A model generated the notes under the pieces. The model was not told the DNA's origin and made no database searches. It saw only the letters and a program-made list of their open reading frames with translations. From assembly GCA_937924505.1 (NCBI GenBank), contig CALDSR010000002.1:1-64000 (forward strand): a stretch of 64,000 bases of DNA, given 5' to 3'. A program made the position numbers and the translations under genes. This DNA comes from an uncultured Granulosicoccus sp. Its GTDB lineage: Bacteria > Pseudomonadota > Gammaproteobacteria > Granulosicoccales > Granulosicoccaceae. Positions 10,824 through 21,146 of this stretch are shown in pieces. The first letter of the stretch is position 1. The number at the start of each line of letters is the position of its first letter.

Positions 10824-11747
10824 ATGCGTCTGATTCGCGGCTTGTCGCGCTGGCAGGAAGAACAACCCAGCGTCGTCACCATTGGAAATTTTGATGGCGT
10901 GCATCTCGGTCATCAGGCGATGCTCGAGAAGGCGCGAGTCAAGGCCAGTGATGAGGGTCTTTTGTGTACGGTCATCAGCTTCGAGCCCTTGCCCCACGAG
11001 TATTTTGCAAAAGACCAGGCCCCAGCGCGGCTCCAGGGGTTGCGTGATCGCGTGCGGTCAATTGCAGCAACCGGGATGGACCGTTTGCTGTTACTGGACT
11101 TCACCGCAGAACAAGCGGCTCAATCCGCAGAAGAGTTCGTCGACAAGATACTGATCGACGCCGTTCATGCACAACACATCATCATCGGAGATGACTTTCG
11201 TTTTGGTCACAAGCGAGCCGGGGATCGGGCTTTGCTCGAGCGCATCGGTGCGCAAGAAGGGTTTACCGTGACCGAGCACGCCACGGTGTCGGATCAGGAG
11301 TCGCGGATTTCCAGCAGCCGAATTCGCAAAGCACTGCTCGACGGCAAACTTGATGAAGCAGAGTCCTTGCTTGGCAGACCCTACCGCATCAGCGGCCGTG
11401 TAATTCACGGCGAAAAAGTGGGACGCCAGCTCGGATTTCCAACCGCCAACGTGGCCCTTGGCCCTCATCGGCCTCCATTACGTGGCGTTTTCGCGGTCAC
11501 GGCGCATGAACCAGGCACCAGACAAAGTTGGTCTGCCGTCGCCAACCTGGGCGAGCGACCAACCGTGGGGGGGCGAAAACTCCTGCTCGAAGTCCACTTG
11601 CTTGATGCCACTGAAGAGCTTTACGGAAAACAGCTAGCCATCGACTTCCACGAATTCATTCGCGGTGAGGTACGTTTCGATTCCCTCGATGAACTGAAAG
11701 CGCAGATCGCTCGCGATGCCGATGCCGCTCGCAAATTACTCTCATAA
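10824..11747 (+). CDS. ribF: Bifunctional riboflavin kinase / FAD synthetase
   Basis: This 307-residue enzyme makes FMN from riboflavin and then FAD. The N-terminal nucleotidyltransferase domain shows TIGNFDGVHLGHQAML (nucleotide site) and GDDFRFGHKRAGD. The segment ESRISSSRIRKAL closes that domain. The C-terminal riboflavin-kinase domain shows GRQLGFPTANV near residue 205 and a GERPTVGG segment. It lies between murJ and ileS in the conserved murJ-ribF-ileS-lspA-ispH order. ribF supplies FMN for the flavoproteins of the Rnf complex encoded downstream, an inferred functional link only. Confidence 0.96.
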   Translation: MRLIRGLSRWQEEQPSVVTIGNFDGVHLGHQAMLEKARVKASDEGLLCTVISFEPLPHEYFAKDQAPARLQGLRDRVRSIAATGMDRLLLLDFTAEQAAQSAEEFVDKILIDAVHAQHIIIGDDFRFGHKRAGDRALLERIGAQEGFTVTEHATVSDQESRISSSRIRKALLDGKLDEAESLLGRPYRISGRVIHGEKVGRQLGFPTANVALGPHRPPLRGVFAVTAHEPGTRQSWSAVANLGERPTVGGRKLLLEVHLLDATEELYGKQLAIDFHEFIRGEVRFDSLDELKAQIARDADAARKLLS

Positions 11748-11928
11748 ATGACGCCAGACGCGCCCAGTCGAGGGCGGAATGAACCTGGGGCAGCAGTGCA
11801 TCCGGCCGCAGATGTCATACACTAGGCACTGAAGGCATAAACTATGCTGACTAGCTGGGCTGATGCCTGATTTATAACGAAAAACGCCGAAAATATTTTG
11901 GTAAAACGTTCTCGCTGAAACGACACTC

Positions 11929-14754
11929 GTGACCGACTACAAACAAACACTTAATCTGCCAAAAACAGATTTCCCGATGCGTGGCAACCTTGCCAAACGT
12001 GAACCCGAAATGTTGGCACGCTGGGAGGAATCCGACCTTCACGGTCAGATTCGCAAACACTCGAAGGGACGTCCAAAGTTCATCTTGCACGACGGACCTC
12101 CGTACGCCAACGGCGATATTCACATTGGTCACGTCGTCAACAAGGTGATCAAGGACATGATCGTCAAAAGCAAACAGCTCGGGGGATTCGATTCCCCGTA
12201 TGTGCCGGGTTGGGATTGTCATGGCTTGCCGATCGAAAACAAGGTCGAAGGCCTGATAGGTAAACCGGGTGGCAATGTCAGCGAGGCCGAATTTCGCCAG
12301 AACTGCCGCGACTTCGCTGCAGAGCAATTAAGCAACCAGCGTGTCGAGTTCAAGCGCCTTGGGATTATCGGGGATTGGGACAAGCCCTATCTGACCATGA
12401 ACTTTGCCAATGAAGCGAACATTGTTCGAACACTGGGCAAGATCCTTGAAGCGGGCCATATCTATAAAGGCGTCAAACCTGTTTATTGGAGTTGGGGTGC
12501 GCACTCGGCAATGGCAGAAGCCGAAATCGAATATGAGGACAAAACATCGACCGCGATTGATGTTCGTTTCGCGCCGAGAGACAAAGCAGCCTTACTTAAA
12601 GCATTTGCCTGCGACGATGATGGCAGTGAGGTCAGTGTTGTTATCTGGACGACCACACCTTGGACGATTCCGGGCAATCTTGCGGTAACCGTGCACCCAG
12701 AACTTGAATATGCATTGGTTGCTGTCAATGGCGAACGCCTGGTGCTGGCCGCTGACATGGTCGATGATGTCGTGGCACGCTACGGCTTCGAGAACCCGAC
12801 TGTCGTTGGTACCGCTACCGGTGCAACGCTTGCAGGATTGGTATTCAAACACCCGCTGTATGATCGCGATTCATTGATGATCACAGGTGACTACGTCACC
12901 ACAGAAACGGGTACTGGTGTCGTACACACCGCTCCAGATCACGGTGTCGATGATTTCTACGCAGCACAAAAGCACAATCTCGGTCTACTGGATTCGGTTA
13001 ACGACCATGGTGTTTTCCGTGAGCACGTTGAATTGTTTGCTGGTGAACACGTGATGAAAGTCGACAAGCATATGATTGAGGAGCTTGAATCACGCGGGCG
13101 TCTGATCAGGCATGAGAAGTATCAACACAGTTATCCGTTTTGCTGGCGAACCAAAACACCCATCATTTACCGCGCGACTCCGCAGTGGTTCATCAGCATG
13201 GAAAACAAGAGCCTCAGGAAAGACACGCTCGATGAAATCAAAAAAGTCAATTGGGTACCGGACTGGGGGCAGTCTCGTATCGAAGGCATGATCGCCAGTC
13301 GCCCCGACTGGTGCATCTCAAGACAACGATACTGGGGTGTGCCAATACCACTGTTCTTGCACAAGGAAACCGGCGAACTGCATCCGGATACCGCATCACT
13401 TCTTGAAGCGGTAGCGGTAAAAATCAGTGAGAAAGGGATCCAGGCCTGGTTTGATCTGACACCCGAGGAATTACTCGGCGATGATGCCAAACACTATGAA
13501 AAAGTACGCGATGTGCTGGACGTCTGGTTCGATTCCGGCACCTCATGGATGCACGTACTACAACAGGATGAAAACTTAAGCTATCCGGCCGACATGTATC
13601 TGGAAGGGTCAGACCAACATCGCGGCTGGTTTCATTCATCGATCCTGACGAGTGTCGCTGTCAATCGCGAATCCCCTTATCGTCAAGTGCTGACGCACGG
13701 CTTTACGGTCGATCAGAAAGGTCGCAAGATGTCGAAGTCGCTAGGCAATGTCATCGCACCACAAAAACTCTTGAAGACACTTGGTGCGGACATCGTTCGA
13801 CTGTGGGTGTGCTCAACTGACTACCGCGGTGAGATGACTGTATCAAACGAGATTCTTGATCGATCAGCGGATGCTTATCGCCGCATTCGCAACACCGCTC
13901 GTTATCTTCTGAGTGCCGTGCATGACTTCGATCCCGCCAAGGATATGGTGGCACCAGCGGACATGCTGGCTCTTGATCGCTGGGCAGTTGACTGCGCACT
14001 GGAAACCCAGAAAGCCTTACAAGAAGCCTATGAGGCTTATCAATTCCACATGGTGTATCAAACACTCCACCATTTTTGCTCAATCGACATGTCGAGCTTT
14101 TATCTCGATATTGTCAAGGATCGTCAGTACACGATGGCAGCCGACAGTCACGGTCGACGTTCGGCACAAACTGCCATGTATCTCATTACCGAAGCATTGG
14201 TCCGCTGGATCGCACCCGTATTGAGCTTTACCAGTGACGAAATTTGGCAGCACTTGAAAACAGTGCATGATGACGATCGCTCAAACAATGTGTTTACCGA
14301 AACTTATGTTGATTCTCTGTTTGCCATTGATAGCGATGCCGCCATCAGTAAAGCAGATTGGCAATCGATCCAATCGGTTCGAGGCGGTGTATCAAAATCG
14401 CTTGAAACTCTGCGTGGCGCTGGCACCATCGGAGCCGCGCTGGAAGCGAGTGTGACGGTTTATGCATCCGACAAGCTCGGCGCGGCATTGACAAAACTCG
14501 GCGATGAATTGCGTTTCGTTTTCATCACCTCGACCGCTACGGTATTACCACTGGATAGCAAACCCGCTGACGCGGAAGTCATCAATATTGAAGGTGAATC
14601 TTTCGCAGTAGCGGCAACAACAGCCAATGGCGAGAAGTGTATACGCTGCTGGCATCGTCGCGAAGATGTCGGCGCCAATACGAACCACCCGGAACTTTGT
14701 GGCCGCTGTGTCAGCAACATTGACGATAATGGCGAACAACGCAACATCGCCTGA
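11929..14754 (+). CDS. ileS: Isoleucyl-tRNA synthetase
   Basis: This 941-residue class I synthetase charges tRNA-Ile and edits valine. The HIGH-type motif lies in [14 protein letters not shown] (about residues 57-70). The KMSKSLGN loop is near residue 603. The CP1 editing domain contains [16 protein letters not shown]-terminal zinc-binding region has CIRCWHRR and CGRCVSN, as in E. coli IleS. The start is GTG 11929; no upstream start in frame is better supported. It begins the ileS-lspA-ispH unit, with lspA 11 bases downstream. Confidence 0.97.
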   Translation: MTDYKQTLNLPKTDFPMRGNLAKREPEMLARWEESDLHGQIRKHSKGRPKFILHDGPPYANGDIHIGHVVNKVIKDMIVKSKQLGGFDSPYVPGWDCHGLPIENKVEGLIGKPGGNVSEAEFRQNCRDFAAEQLSNQRVEFKRLGIIGDWDKPYLTMNFANEANIVRTLGKILEAGHIYKGVKPVYWSWGAHSAMAEAEIEYEDKTSTAIDVRFAPRDKAALLKAFACDDDGSEVSVVIWTTTPWTIPGNLAVTVHPELEYALVAVNGERLVLAADMVDDVVARYGFENPTVVGTATGATLAGLVFKHPLYDRDSLMITGDYVTTETGTGVVHTAPDHGVDDFYAAQKHNLGLLDSVNDHGVFREHVELFAGEHVMKVDKHMIEELESRGRLIRHEKYQHSYPFCWRTKTPIIYRATPQWFISMENKSLRKDTLDEIKKVNWVPDWGQSRIEGMIASRPDWCISRQRYWGVPIPLFLHKETGELHPDTASLLEAVAVKISEKGIQAWFDLTPEELLGDDAKHYEKVRDVLDVWFDSGTSWMHVLQQDENLSYPADMYLEGSDQHRGWFHSSILTSVAVNRESPYRQVLTHGFTVDQKGRKMSKSLGNVIAPQKLLKTLGADIVRLWVCSTDYRGEMTVSNEILDRSADAYRRIRNTARYLLSAVHDFDPAKDMVAPADMLALDRWAVDCALETQKALQEAYEAYQFHMVYQTLHHFCSIDMSSFYLDIVKDRQYTMAADSHGRRSAQTAMYLITEALVRWIAPVLSFTSDEIWQHLKTVHDDDRSNNVFTETYVDSLFAIDSDAAISKADWQSIQSVRGGVSKSLETLRGAGTIGAALEASVTVYASDKLGAALTKLGDELRFVFITSTATVLPLDSKPADAEVINIEGESFAVAATTANGEKCIRCWHRREDVGANTNHPELCGRCVSNIDDNGEQRNIA

Positions 14755-14765
14755 GCCCTGATGTC

Positions 14766-15251
14766 ATGAATCTCATCACACGCTACCTGATAGCGGCGGT
14801 AATCATTGTCTCTGATCAGATCACCAAGATCGCCGCCGATCGATCACTGGAACTATACGAACAAATACCGATTACCGGCTTTTTCAACATCACCAAAGCC
14901 TACAACTATGGTGCTGCATTCAGCTTTTTGGATGTCGCAGGAGGCGCACAGCGATGGTTCCTTACCGGCATCAGCTTTGTCGTCAGTATCGTCCTTGTCG
15001 TCTGGTTGTACCGATTGACCAAGCAGGAAAAGCTGATGTGCCTGTCGATTTCTTTAATCCTTGGCGGTGCTGTCGGCAATCTGATCGATCGGTTCTGGTA
15101 TGGTTATGTGGTCGACTTCATTCAGGTGTACTGGGGGAGCTCCTATTTTCCTTCGTTCAATATTGCCGACGCTGCCATCTCCTGTGGGGCAGCACTGATG
15201 CTTTACCTGACCTTTTTCGACAAACCTGAAGAACAGGCGAAAGAACAGTGA
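14766..15251 (+). CDS. lspA: Lipoprotein signal peptidase (signal peptidase II)
   Basis: This 161-residue inner-membrane aspartic protease has four hydrophobic segments. It removes signal peptides from diacylglyceryl-modified prolipoproteins, of which this window encodes several. Conserved motifs are SDQITKI near residue 18, [17 protein letters not shown] and FNIADAAI. The last two hold the catalytic aspartates. It follows ileS by 11 bases. An fkpB-like gene, often found between lspA and ispH in E. coli, is absent here. Confidence 0.96.
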   Translation: MNLITRYLIAAVIIVSDQITKIAADRSLELYEQIPITGFFNITKAYNYGAAFSFLDVAGGAQRWFLTGISFVVSIVLVVWLYRLTKQEKLMCLSISLILGGAVGNLIDRFWYGYVVDFIQVYWGSSYFPSFNIADAAISCGAALMLYLTFFDKPEEQAKEQ

Positions 15252-15267
15252 AGGTAACTACAATTCC

Positions 15268-16218
15268 ATGCAGATAGTACTGGCTAATCCTCGAGGTTTT
15301 TGCGCAGGCGTCGATCGCGCCATCGAAATCGTCGAACGCGCACTGCAACTATACGGATCTCCGATCTATGTACGCCACGAAGTGGTACATAACAAATTCG
15401 TGGTCGATGCACTGCGTGACAAGGGAGCCGTATTCGTTGAAGAGCTCGATGAGGTTCCCGACGATGCAACGGTAATCTTCAGTGCCCACGGTGTTTCAGA
15501 AGCAGTCGAGCGAACCGCACATGATCGCGGCCTGCAGGTATTTGATGCTACTTGCCCGTTAGTCACCAAAGTCCACCTGGAAGTCGTCAAGTATGCCAGG
15601 CAAGGCAAGGAAGTTATTCTGATCGGCCATGCCGGACATCCGGAAGTTGAAGGCACCATGGGCCGCTACGACACAAGTTATGGCGGGCGAATTATTCTGG
15701 TTGAATCGACGTCAGATATCGCAACGTTGAAAATCAATAACCCAGCCGAGCTTGCCTTCGTTTCTCAGACAACGCTTTCGGTTGACGACACACGCGACAT
15801 CATTGACACACTAAAAGCGCGCTTTCCTGATATCAGCGCACCGAACCATGACGACATCTGTTACGCGACGCAAAACCGGCAAGATGCCGTGAAGAAACTG
15901 TGTGAAGAGATAGACCTGCTGCTGGTCGTTGGAGCAGTCAACAGTTCCAACTCGAATCGTTTGGCGGAACTGGGTACACGTGCAGGCGTCGAATCGCATT
16001 TGATCAACCGTGCAGGCGATATCGAAGAAAGCTGGCTTGTCGACAAACAGAAGATTGGCGTGACGGCAGGCGCATCGGCACCTGAGGTGTTGGTCAACGA
16101 AGTGGTGCAGCGGTTAAGAGACGCTGGTGGTGAGTCTGCTGAGGAACTCTCTGGCATAGAGGAAAACATCACGTTTTCAATTCCTCGCGCTTTGCGCCGT
16201 ATGGACATAACGGGATAG
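15268..16218 (+). CDS. ispH: 4-hydroxy-3-methylbut-2-enyl diphosphate reductase
   Basis: This 316-residue 4Fe-4S enzyme makes IPP and DMAPP in the last step of the MEP pathway. Those are the building blocks used by ispB elsewhere in the window. The three cluster cysteines lie in [21 protein letters not shown] and [11 protein letters not shown]. The SSNSNRL substrate motif and the ITAGASAP-type motif (here VTAGASAPE) are present. It sits 17 bases after lspA and 12 before the MOSC gene, so it is likely in one transcript. Confidence 0.97.
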   Translation: MQIVLANPRGFCAGVDRAIEIVERALQLYGSPIYVRHEVVHNKFVVDALRDKGAVFVEELDEVPDDATVIFSAHGVSEAVERTAHDRGLQVFDATCPLVTKVHLEVVKYARQGKEVILIGHAGHPEVEGTMGRYDTSYGGRIILVESTSDIATLKINNPAELAFVSQTTLSVDDTRDIIDTLKARFPDISAPNHDDICYATQNRQDAVKKLCEEIDLLLVVGAVNSSNSNRLAELGTRAGVESHLINRAGDIEESWLVDKQKIGVTAGASAPEVLVNEVVQRLRDAGGESAEELSGIEENITFSIPRALRRMDITG

Positions 16219-16229
16219 CCTATATAGCC

Positions 16230-16805
16230 ATGCCTGTTCTGAAACCGACCGACTTTGAAGCGACCATCGATACCATTCTGGTCAACGACAACGCTCAGGA
16301 CATTACCTCGACCGCTGTCAACACAGTCACTGTCGACTACGGCGGTTTTGTCGGCGACATTCATCATGGCGAAACGCGGCAGTCCTGCGTTCGAGTCAGA
16401 TCTCAATATCCGCAAGACACTGAAATCAGAAATACACGACAAATTTCCGCACTTTCAGTAGAACAGCTCGAACAAATCCGGGACGCTCTGGGTATCGAGA
16501 CACTGAAACCCGAATGGCTTGGCGCAAACCTCACCCTCGAAGGGATACCAGACTTCACAAAAGTGCCACCGGGCTCGCGGTTGATTGCCGCTAACGGCAC
16601 GTCAATAGTGGTCGACATGGAGAATGAGCCGTGTCGATATCCTGCTGACATTATCGAACAACACTACCCGGACAAAGGCAGGCTGTTCCCTAAAAAAGCC
16701 ATGGGAAAGCGGGGGGTCACACTGTGGGTCGAACGGACAGGCATACTATCGGTGGGTGACGCTCTGCGATTGCATACCCCCCCTCCAGTAACTTGGAACT
16801 ATTGA
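16230..16805 (+). CDS. MOSC domain protein
   Basis: This 191-residue protein shows the MOSC (molybdenum cofactor sulfurase C-terminal) pattern. It has GDIHHGETR at residues 42-50, RQISALS, WLGANLTLEGIPDF, PPGSRL, then NEPCRYP with the conserved cysteine. It ends with KRGVTLWVERTGILSVGD. MOSC proteins bind a sulfur or molybdenum-cofactor species and often take part in N-hydroxylated compound reduction. No partner gene is adjacent. It is 12 bases downstream of ispH and probably the last gene of the ileS unit. The specific substrate is unknown. Confidence 0.85.
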   Translation: MPVLKPTDFEATIDTILVNDNAQDITSTAVNTVTVDYGGFVGDIHHGETRQSCVRVRSQYPQDTEIRNTRQISALSVEQLEQIRDALGIETLKPEWLGANLTLEGIPDFTKVPPGSRLIAANGTSIVVDMENEPCRYPADIIEQHYPDKGRLFPKKAMGKRGVTLWVERTGILSVGDALRLHTPPPVTWNY

Positions 16806-16813
16806 AACAACAA

Positions 16814-16852
16814 ATCCCGGCAACCGCTCTCGCAATAGTACCGGGATCTTTG
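16814..16852. terminator. Possible bidirectional terminator between convergent genes
   Basis: ATCCCGG (16814-16820) pairs with CCGGGAT (16841-16847) across a 20-base loop and is followed by CTTTG. It lies between the 3' ends of the MOSC gene and the HDOD gene. The loop is long and the T run is short, so termination is plausible but not strong. Confidence 0.35.
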
Positions 16853-16913
16853 TATCGCGCTGACACTATCAGCTAACGCAGTGCTCGTCCTGCGGTTATG
16901 TTCTTGTTCGGGC

Positions 16914-18194
16914 TTAACCTGCCTTCAGTAACGATTGAACAGACACAAGGCGGTTCGTCGCGGCGCGGACAATTTCACCCGGTGATTTCAAATCAATTCC
17001 AGCTTGCTGCAGGCGTCGCGCCAGCAAAAGATTGTCCGCACTCGGAATCGAGCTGTGTTCAGAGTCCGGGATTTCGGCCTGGATGATCAGCAGCGATGCG
17101 GTAACCAGATCAGTGTAGGTAATTTCACCACTGAGGTTACGATACCAGTCACGCGACGTTGTACAGGCATCGATGAAGCTTTCTGGAAAATCCCAGGAAT
17201 TAAGTAACCAGACGGACAAGATAGATCGCAGATTTTCAATGACGCTCGCCAAATCCTGCTCTTCAGCAAATTGCTCCGGATGTGCATTGGCATGAGTCAG
17301 TACCAGTAATTCACCAATGTCGGCCGTCAAGGCAATCAACTGTGCAACTTCCGGCTTGAGATCAGGCAGCTCTTTGGCCAACACCTGGACAATCGCGGCG
17401 GATAGCGTTGTACGCTGAACGTAGCGACGAAAGCGCTTTTCGATTACATCGTTCGCACATACCATGGTGTTGCTCTGGAGTAGATCCTCGATACTACGCT
17501 GGGTGTCTTCTACGCCCAGACGTGAGATTGCTCCACGAATACTGTGAATCCCATCGCCACCACCTGCTTCAACCCGGTTAGCTGCAACGACAACATGTGC
17601 AGCAAGTCCTGGATCGCACTGAATGATATCGGCAAGTTCAGGTATACCCGCTACATTGCGAAAAGTGGTCAGGATTTTAGGGGCATTGGCCGAGGATGTC
17701 GCCAGACTGGCAGAGTTACTTTTCATGGCAGCGATGATGTCATCAAATACCATATTGTCGCGCTCACCAACTTCGACATCGACAACGCGAATGGCATTTT
17801 TCTGCTGTTCTCGCAGCAGAATGTCCAACTGTTCACGACCAAACTTGACGATCTTGGCAACCGTATTGGTTTTTACTGATTGATAGTCACCCTTGTTTTG
17901 GAACAGTGGCTCTAAGGCTTGAGAAGTTCTGGCAGAAATACTTCCGACCTCCTCTTTACCGGAGTACAGGTTCAACGTTCCTTCGACCAGGAACATCATC
18001 CAACGATGAGAGTTCTCAGGCTTGACCTGATCATTACGCTGAACATGAACCACCGAAGCCGTCTTGCAAAGTGCTTCTCGATTGGTCGCATTCAACTCAT
18101 TGACCGGAGACACTGCACTGGCTGCAGCCATGATGATAGCGGCGTTCTCGTCGGAATTGGAGACTGTCGAGTTACTATCGCTTTTAAATACCAT
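16914..18194 (-). CDS. Cyclic-nucleotide-binding-like plus HDOD domain regulatory protein
   Basis: This 426-residue cytoplasmic protein has two parts. Residues about 30-140 look like a cNMP-binding/Crp-type barrel (a 'FLVEGTLNLYSG' strand after an 'NREALCKTASVVHVQRNDQV' helix and strand), though no cyclic-nucleotide phosphate cassette is obvious. Residues about 170-420 match HDOD, the catalytically dead relative of HD phosphohydrolases. Segments IPELADIIQCDPGLAAHVV and SIRGAISRLGVEDTQ are typical of HDOD. Such fusions act in signalling, motility or stress regulation. It lies downstream of the Ig-repeat lipoprotein but behind a terminator-like hairpin, so it may have its own promoter. Confidence 0.75.
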   Translation of the reverse strand: MVFKSDSNSTVSNSDENAAIIMAAASAVSPVNELNATNREALCKTASVVHVQRNDQVKPENSHRWMMFLVEGTLNLYSGKEEVGSISARTSQALEPLFQNKGDYQSVKTNTVAKIVKFGREQLDILLREQQKNAIRVVDVEVGERDNMVFDDIIAAMKSNSASLATSSANAPKILTTFRNVAGIPELADIIQCDPGLAAHVVVAANRVEAGGGDGIHSIRGAISRLGVEDTQRSIEDLLQSNTMVCANDVIEKRFRRYVQRTTLSAAIVQVLAKELPDLKPEVAQLIALTADIGELLVLTHANAHPEQFAEEQDLASVIENLRSILSVWLLNSWDFPESFIDACTTSRDWYRNLSGEITYTDLVTASLLIIQAEIPDSEHSSIPSADNLLLARRLQQAGIDLKSPGEIVRAATNRLVSVQSLLKAG

Positions 18195-18275
18195 GTGCCT
18201 GTACCTTCAGTTGAGCCGATATTCCGGAAGAATTCCCGTCCGCCGTCTTGGTCATTTGTCGACCGTTGTCTAGAT

Positions 18276-18301
18276 AAAAAAACACTGCGCCGTTTAGCGT
18301 G
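18276..18301 (-). terminator. Rho-independent terminator-like hairpin after the Ig-repeat lipoprotein gene
   Basis: On the minus strand CACGC and GC-A-GTG form a short stem with one bulge (18283-18301). Seven T residues follow directly (18276-18282). It starts 17 bases past the stop codon of the lipoprotein gene, where a terminator is expected. The stem is short. Confidence 0.5.
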
Positions 18302-18317
18302 ATGCTGGATTTCATGA

Positions 18318-20273
18318 TTAATTCGTCGTCGTGCAATCTGCTTGGATTCCGTAAGGACTGGATTCATTTGCCGGGGCGTTGCCTGTGTCATTCGCTTCCG
18401 TAGTCGGCATACGCAGGGTAATAGGTAGCGAGGCTTCAGCTTCAGCGCCCAGATCCTGAGCACGAGCCGTGACGACCACGCGAGCCCATTCCGCATTACT
18501 GGCCGGATAGAGCAGCTGGAAGTGACCCGAGCCGTCCTTGTCTGTTTCCAGCACACCACCGACGATCGTCGCGAAGTCGCCTGCAACAGCTGTCAGTGCT
18601 GCCGGATCCTGAGGATCGAGTACTCCGTTCAAATTATTATCTTCGCCAGTATCCAGCACACGATTTCCATTAACGTCCTCGGACCCACAAATAACGCTGC
18701 TGGAATGCCTGACCCAGCGGTCTTCAGTCCATGTGTCTTGATCAGGCGAATTCACAAATTCGACACCGTTTTCGTCAACCAGAGTCATAAAGCCTTTGCC
18801 ATACCAAACCGGCTGAACTGACAACTCGACCTCGGTCGCCTCCAAGGTATTGCCACTGCCATCTGTGACAGTGACTGAAAATGTGTTGGCGTACTGTGTA
18901 CCAAGCGGTCTGACTTCAATATCGCCGGACGTACCCAAGGTAATGTTCAAAACACGCTTGACCACTGTCATGAACAGCTTGTCTTGAATTGCGGTTCCCG
19001 CAACTTCTGCAACTACCTCTATGGCATCAGTTTCGGAGGGGCTATTGCCTGCCGTAAAGAATGTTCGAGCAATACCGTGGCTGTCCGTTACCGCTGACGC
19101 CGGGCTAAGCTGCCCACCCATAAGATCAGCGCTCGTGAAATTCACGCCCATGTTTTTTACCGGATTCCCGTTGACATCGACAACCAGCGCTTTAAGTTCA
19201 CTGGTTCCAGTTGTATCAACCCGAGTCGGTGAACCTGTGAGTGAGACTGTATCCGGGTCTACGGCAATAAATTCGACATTGAGCGAGGTTGTCGCAGACG
19301 GATCGTTTACCCCTTGAACAGTGATTTCAGCCGAACCGGCACTACTTGAAGTAAGAGTAACCGTTGCCTTGCCTTGAATATCAGTAGTGACAACCGGGGA
19401 ACTGATGATCTGGCCTGCTGTTGTCAAGAACCGCAAGGATTCACCAACTACCGCTTGTCCACTGCGGGTCCATGTAACTTCAATATCGTTGAATAACGAT
19501 ACGGGCAACTCAGCATCGAAAGTCGATACTGGAAAGCTCAACAGGTTTTCTGTCAGGTCGAAGCTATGTGTCTTGACAACTGTGCCATCTAGCGCCTGTA
19601 CCGTTATCGTGTCACTGCCATTAGCTGTATCCACAACAACATTTACCCGACCATCAAGATCAGTTACCGCAGTGGCAGGAGTTACCGAGTTTCCTGCGGC
19701 CGAGACAAATGTGACTTCTTGATTGGAAATCGGTTCTTCATCACCCGCTAACAGGGCGATATTGAGTTCGACATTGTCACCAAAGGAAACCTTGTCAGGA
19801 CCTGAAACGGTCAAATCTGTACCGGTTGCCGCAATCAAGACATCCGCAGCAAACGTACCAGCCTCAACGGTGACGATAATGTCTTGCTCACGAAACTCCT
19901 GTAGCAGGCTCAGTGTTGCCTGGGCTTCACCATTGTTATTGGTTTCGGTATCTACGGAGAGCAAGGCACCGCCTGTTGAACGAAACTTCACGGGTTCATC
20001 TGAAACCGAATTGTTGTCTTCATCAAGCACGTAGGCGGTAATTGTCGCTACATCTATGCTGCCCGTATCCAGACTGCTGACATCACTGATGACACGAACG
20101 TCCAGTATGTCTGGCAGCGCGGCACCCAGTGAAGGGGAATTTGGATCAATCGGATTTCCATTCGCATCAATCTGGCCGATTCCTTCGACGATCGGATCTT
20201 CTGAACGTTGGCCACATGCAGACAGCAGTACAGCTGACGCAATCAAGAAGATACCTACTTTATTCATATTCAT
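18318..20273 (-). CDS. Lipoprotein with five immunoglobulin-like (Big_1/invasin-type) repeats
   Basis: This 651-residue protein has a lipoprotein signal peptide (FLIASAVLLSAC, lipid attached to C20) and a Ser/Asp/Pro linker. Roughly five Ig-like units of 90-105 residues follow, starting near residue 55. Each carries the Big_1 pattern 'vt..v.D..Gnpv.n..V.F' followed by 'T...G.A..tl'. The last unit is longer. It contains a calcium-loop-like stretch (DVNGNRVLDTGEDNNLNG), a cysteine and a long insert, so it is probably the functional tip. Repeats of this kind form surface rods in intimin/invasin-type adhesins. The likely place is the outer membrane, facing out or the periplasm. It lies 48 bases after a small beta-barrel gene. 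The function is unknown. Confidence 0.8.
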   Translation of the reverse strand: MNMNKVGIFLIASAVLLSACGQRSEDPIVEGIGQIDANGNPIDPNSPSLGAALPDILDVRVISDVSSLDTGSIDVATITAYVLDEDNNSVSDEPVKFRSTGGALLSVDTETNNNGEAQATLSLLQEFREQDIIVTVEAGTFAADVLIAATGTDLTVSGPDKVSFGDNVELNIALLAGDEEPISNQEVTFVSAAGNSVTPATAVTDLDGRVNVVVDTANGSDTITVQALDGTVVKTHSFDLTENLLSFPVSTFDAELPVSLFNDIEVTWTRSGQAVVGESLRFLTTAGQIISSPVVTTDIQGKATVTLTSSSAGSAEITVQGVNDPSATTSLNVEFIAVDPDTVSLTGSPTRVDTTGTSELKALVVDVNGNPVKNMGVNFTSADLMGGQLSPASAVTDSHGIARTFFTAGNSPSETDAIEVVAEVAGTAIQDKLFMTVVKRVLNITLGTSGDIEVRPLGTQYANTFSVTVTDGSGNTLEATEVELSVQPVWYGKGFMTLVDENGVEFVNSPDQDTWTEDRWVRHSSSVICGSEDVNGNRVLDTGEDNNLNGVLDPQDPAALTAVAGDFATIVGGVLETDKDGSGHFQLLYPASNAEWARVVVTARAQDLGAEAEASLPITLRMPTTEANDTGNAPANESSPYGIQADCTTTN

Positions 20274-20321
20274 TTTTTCACTCTCGCCCGCGCATCTGAA
20301 ATTTGCAAACGTCCCTGTGCT

Positions 20322-20828
20322 CTATCGGAATCCGCCAATGAAATACTGAAAACCTATCGTTGCCGTTGTGAAAGCGCCACCGTCGAAATTCAATACATGC
20401 AGGTTGAGAGCAGTTGTCTCACTACCAAAAAAATTGAGACCAAACCCAACAGCATTTCCTGAGTTGCTGTTATTGAGCGAAGAGTCAATGTCCAAACGCG
20501 CTTGACCTGCGAGGACGTATACCCCGGCACGATCCCATCGGTGGCCGAGACGCAACATGGCAGCCTGATACTGTGCGAGTGGGTCGCCAATGACACTGCC
20601 CGAGTCATCAGAACCTGCACCTAGTGCCAGCTCAACGCCAAGGTAATCGAGTAGCTGCATTCCGAAACTTGCATGCACGGTACCCAGGCTCTTGTCACCA
20701 CCACCTGAAATATCGACGCTTCCATCAGAGAATCCGGCGCCGAAATACAGCCTGGTCGCATCTGCATGGGCAGAGCCTGCCAACATGCCGAGACACAGAA
20801 CAAAACAGCCGATCAATTTTCTCATCAA
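20322..20828 (-). CDS. Small outer-membrane beta-barrel protein, unassigned
   Basis: This 168-residue protein has a clear signal peptide (MMRKLIGCFVLCLGMLAGSAHA). Alternating short beta strands rich in Gly and aromatic residues follow, and it ends ATIGFQYFIGGFR. The terminal aromatic pattern is that of an outer-membrane barrel of about eight strands. I see no specific family signature (OmpA, OmpW and similar folds are all possible). It is the promoter-proximal gene of a likely two-gene unit with the Ig-repeat lipoprotein, 48 bases apart. The two may form a surface complex, which is inference. Confidence 0.65.
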   Translation of the reverse strand: MMRKLIGCFVLCLGMLAGSAHADATRLYFGAGFSDGSVDISGGGDKSLGTVHASFGMQLLDYLGVELALGAGSDDSGSVIGDPLAQYQAAMLRLGHRWDRAGVYVLAGQARLDIDSSLNNSNSGNAVGFGLNFFGSETTALNLHVLNFDGGAFTTATIGFQYFIGGFR

Positions 20829-21019
20829 TCCAATCTCCGTCGATCATCCGCCGAACGTCATGCTGGCAAACGTACAAATTGGCACCCCGGTACGCATCAA
20901 GTCATGACGCATACGAGTGACCGTCCAGCAAAGTGTCGGCCACTTGGCGAAATCCCTTAAGAATTTGTCGCAGAACACATTGCCAAACAGCCCACACTTT
21001 TCAGCCAGCAACCCGGTAT

Positions 21020-21077
21020 CATCCGTTCTGGACACCCACAAAGACATCCGTTGACATCCGTTCTGGACACCCATAAA
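21020..21077 (-). repeat. Paired 23-bp repeat containing TGTGGGTGTCCAGAA (reverse strand)
   Basis: CATCCGTTCTGGACACCCA(C/T)AAA occurs at 21020-21042 and 21055-21077, 35 bases apart, differing at one base. Between the copies lies a partial CATCCGTTGA. The core is the reverse complement of the repeat at 5154-5207, where the pair spacing is 37. It sits in the 318-base spacer between the divergent beta-barrel and TlpA-like genes, just ahead of the latter. Confidence 0.7.
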
Positions 21078-21146
21078 CGCGCGAGGAAAGCGACACGCGC
21101 CAGAGGTAGCCAAATCCAACTGAAACCACGCCGGAAAGCGCTCTCC

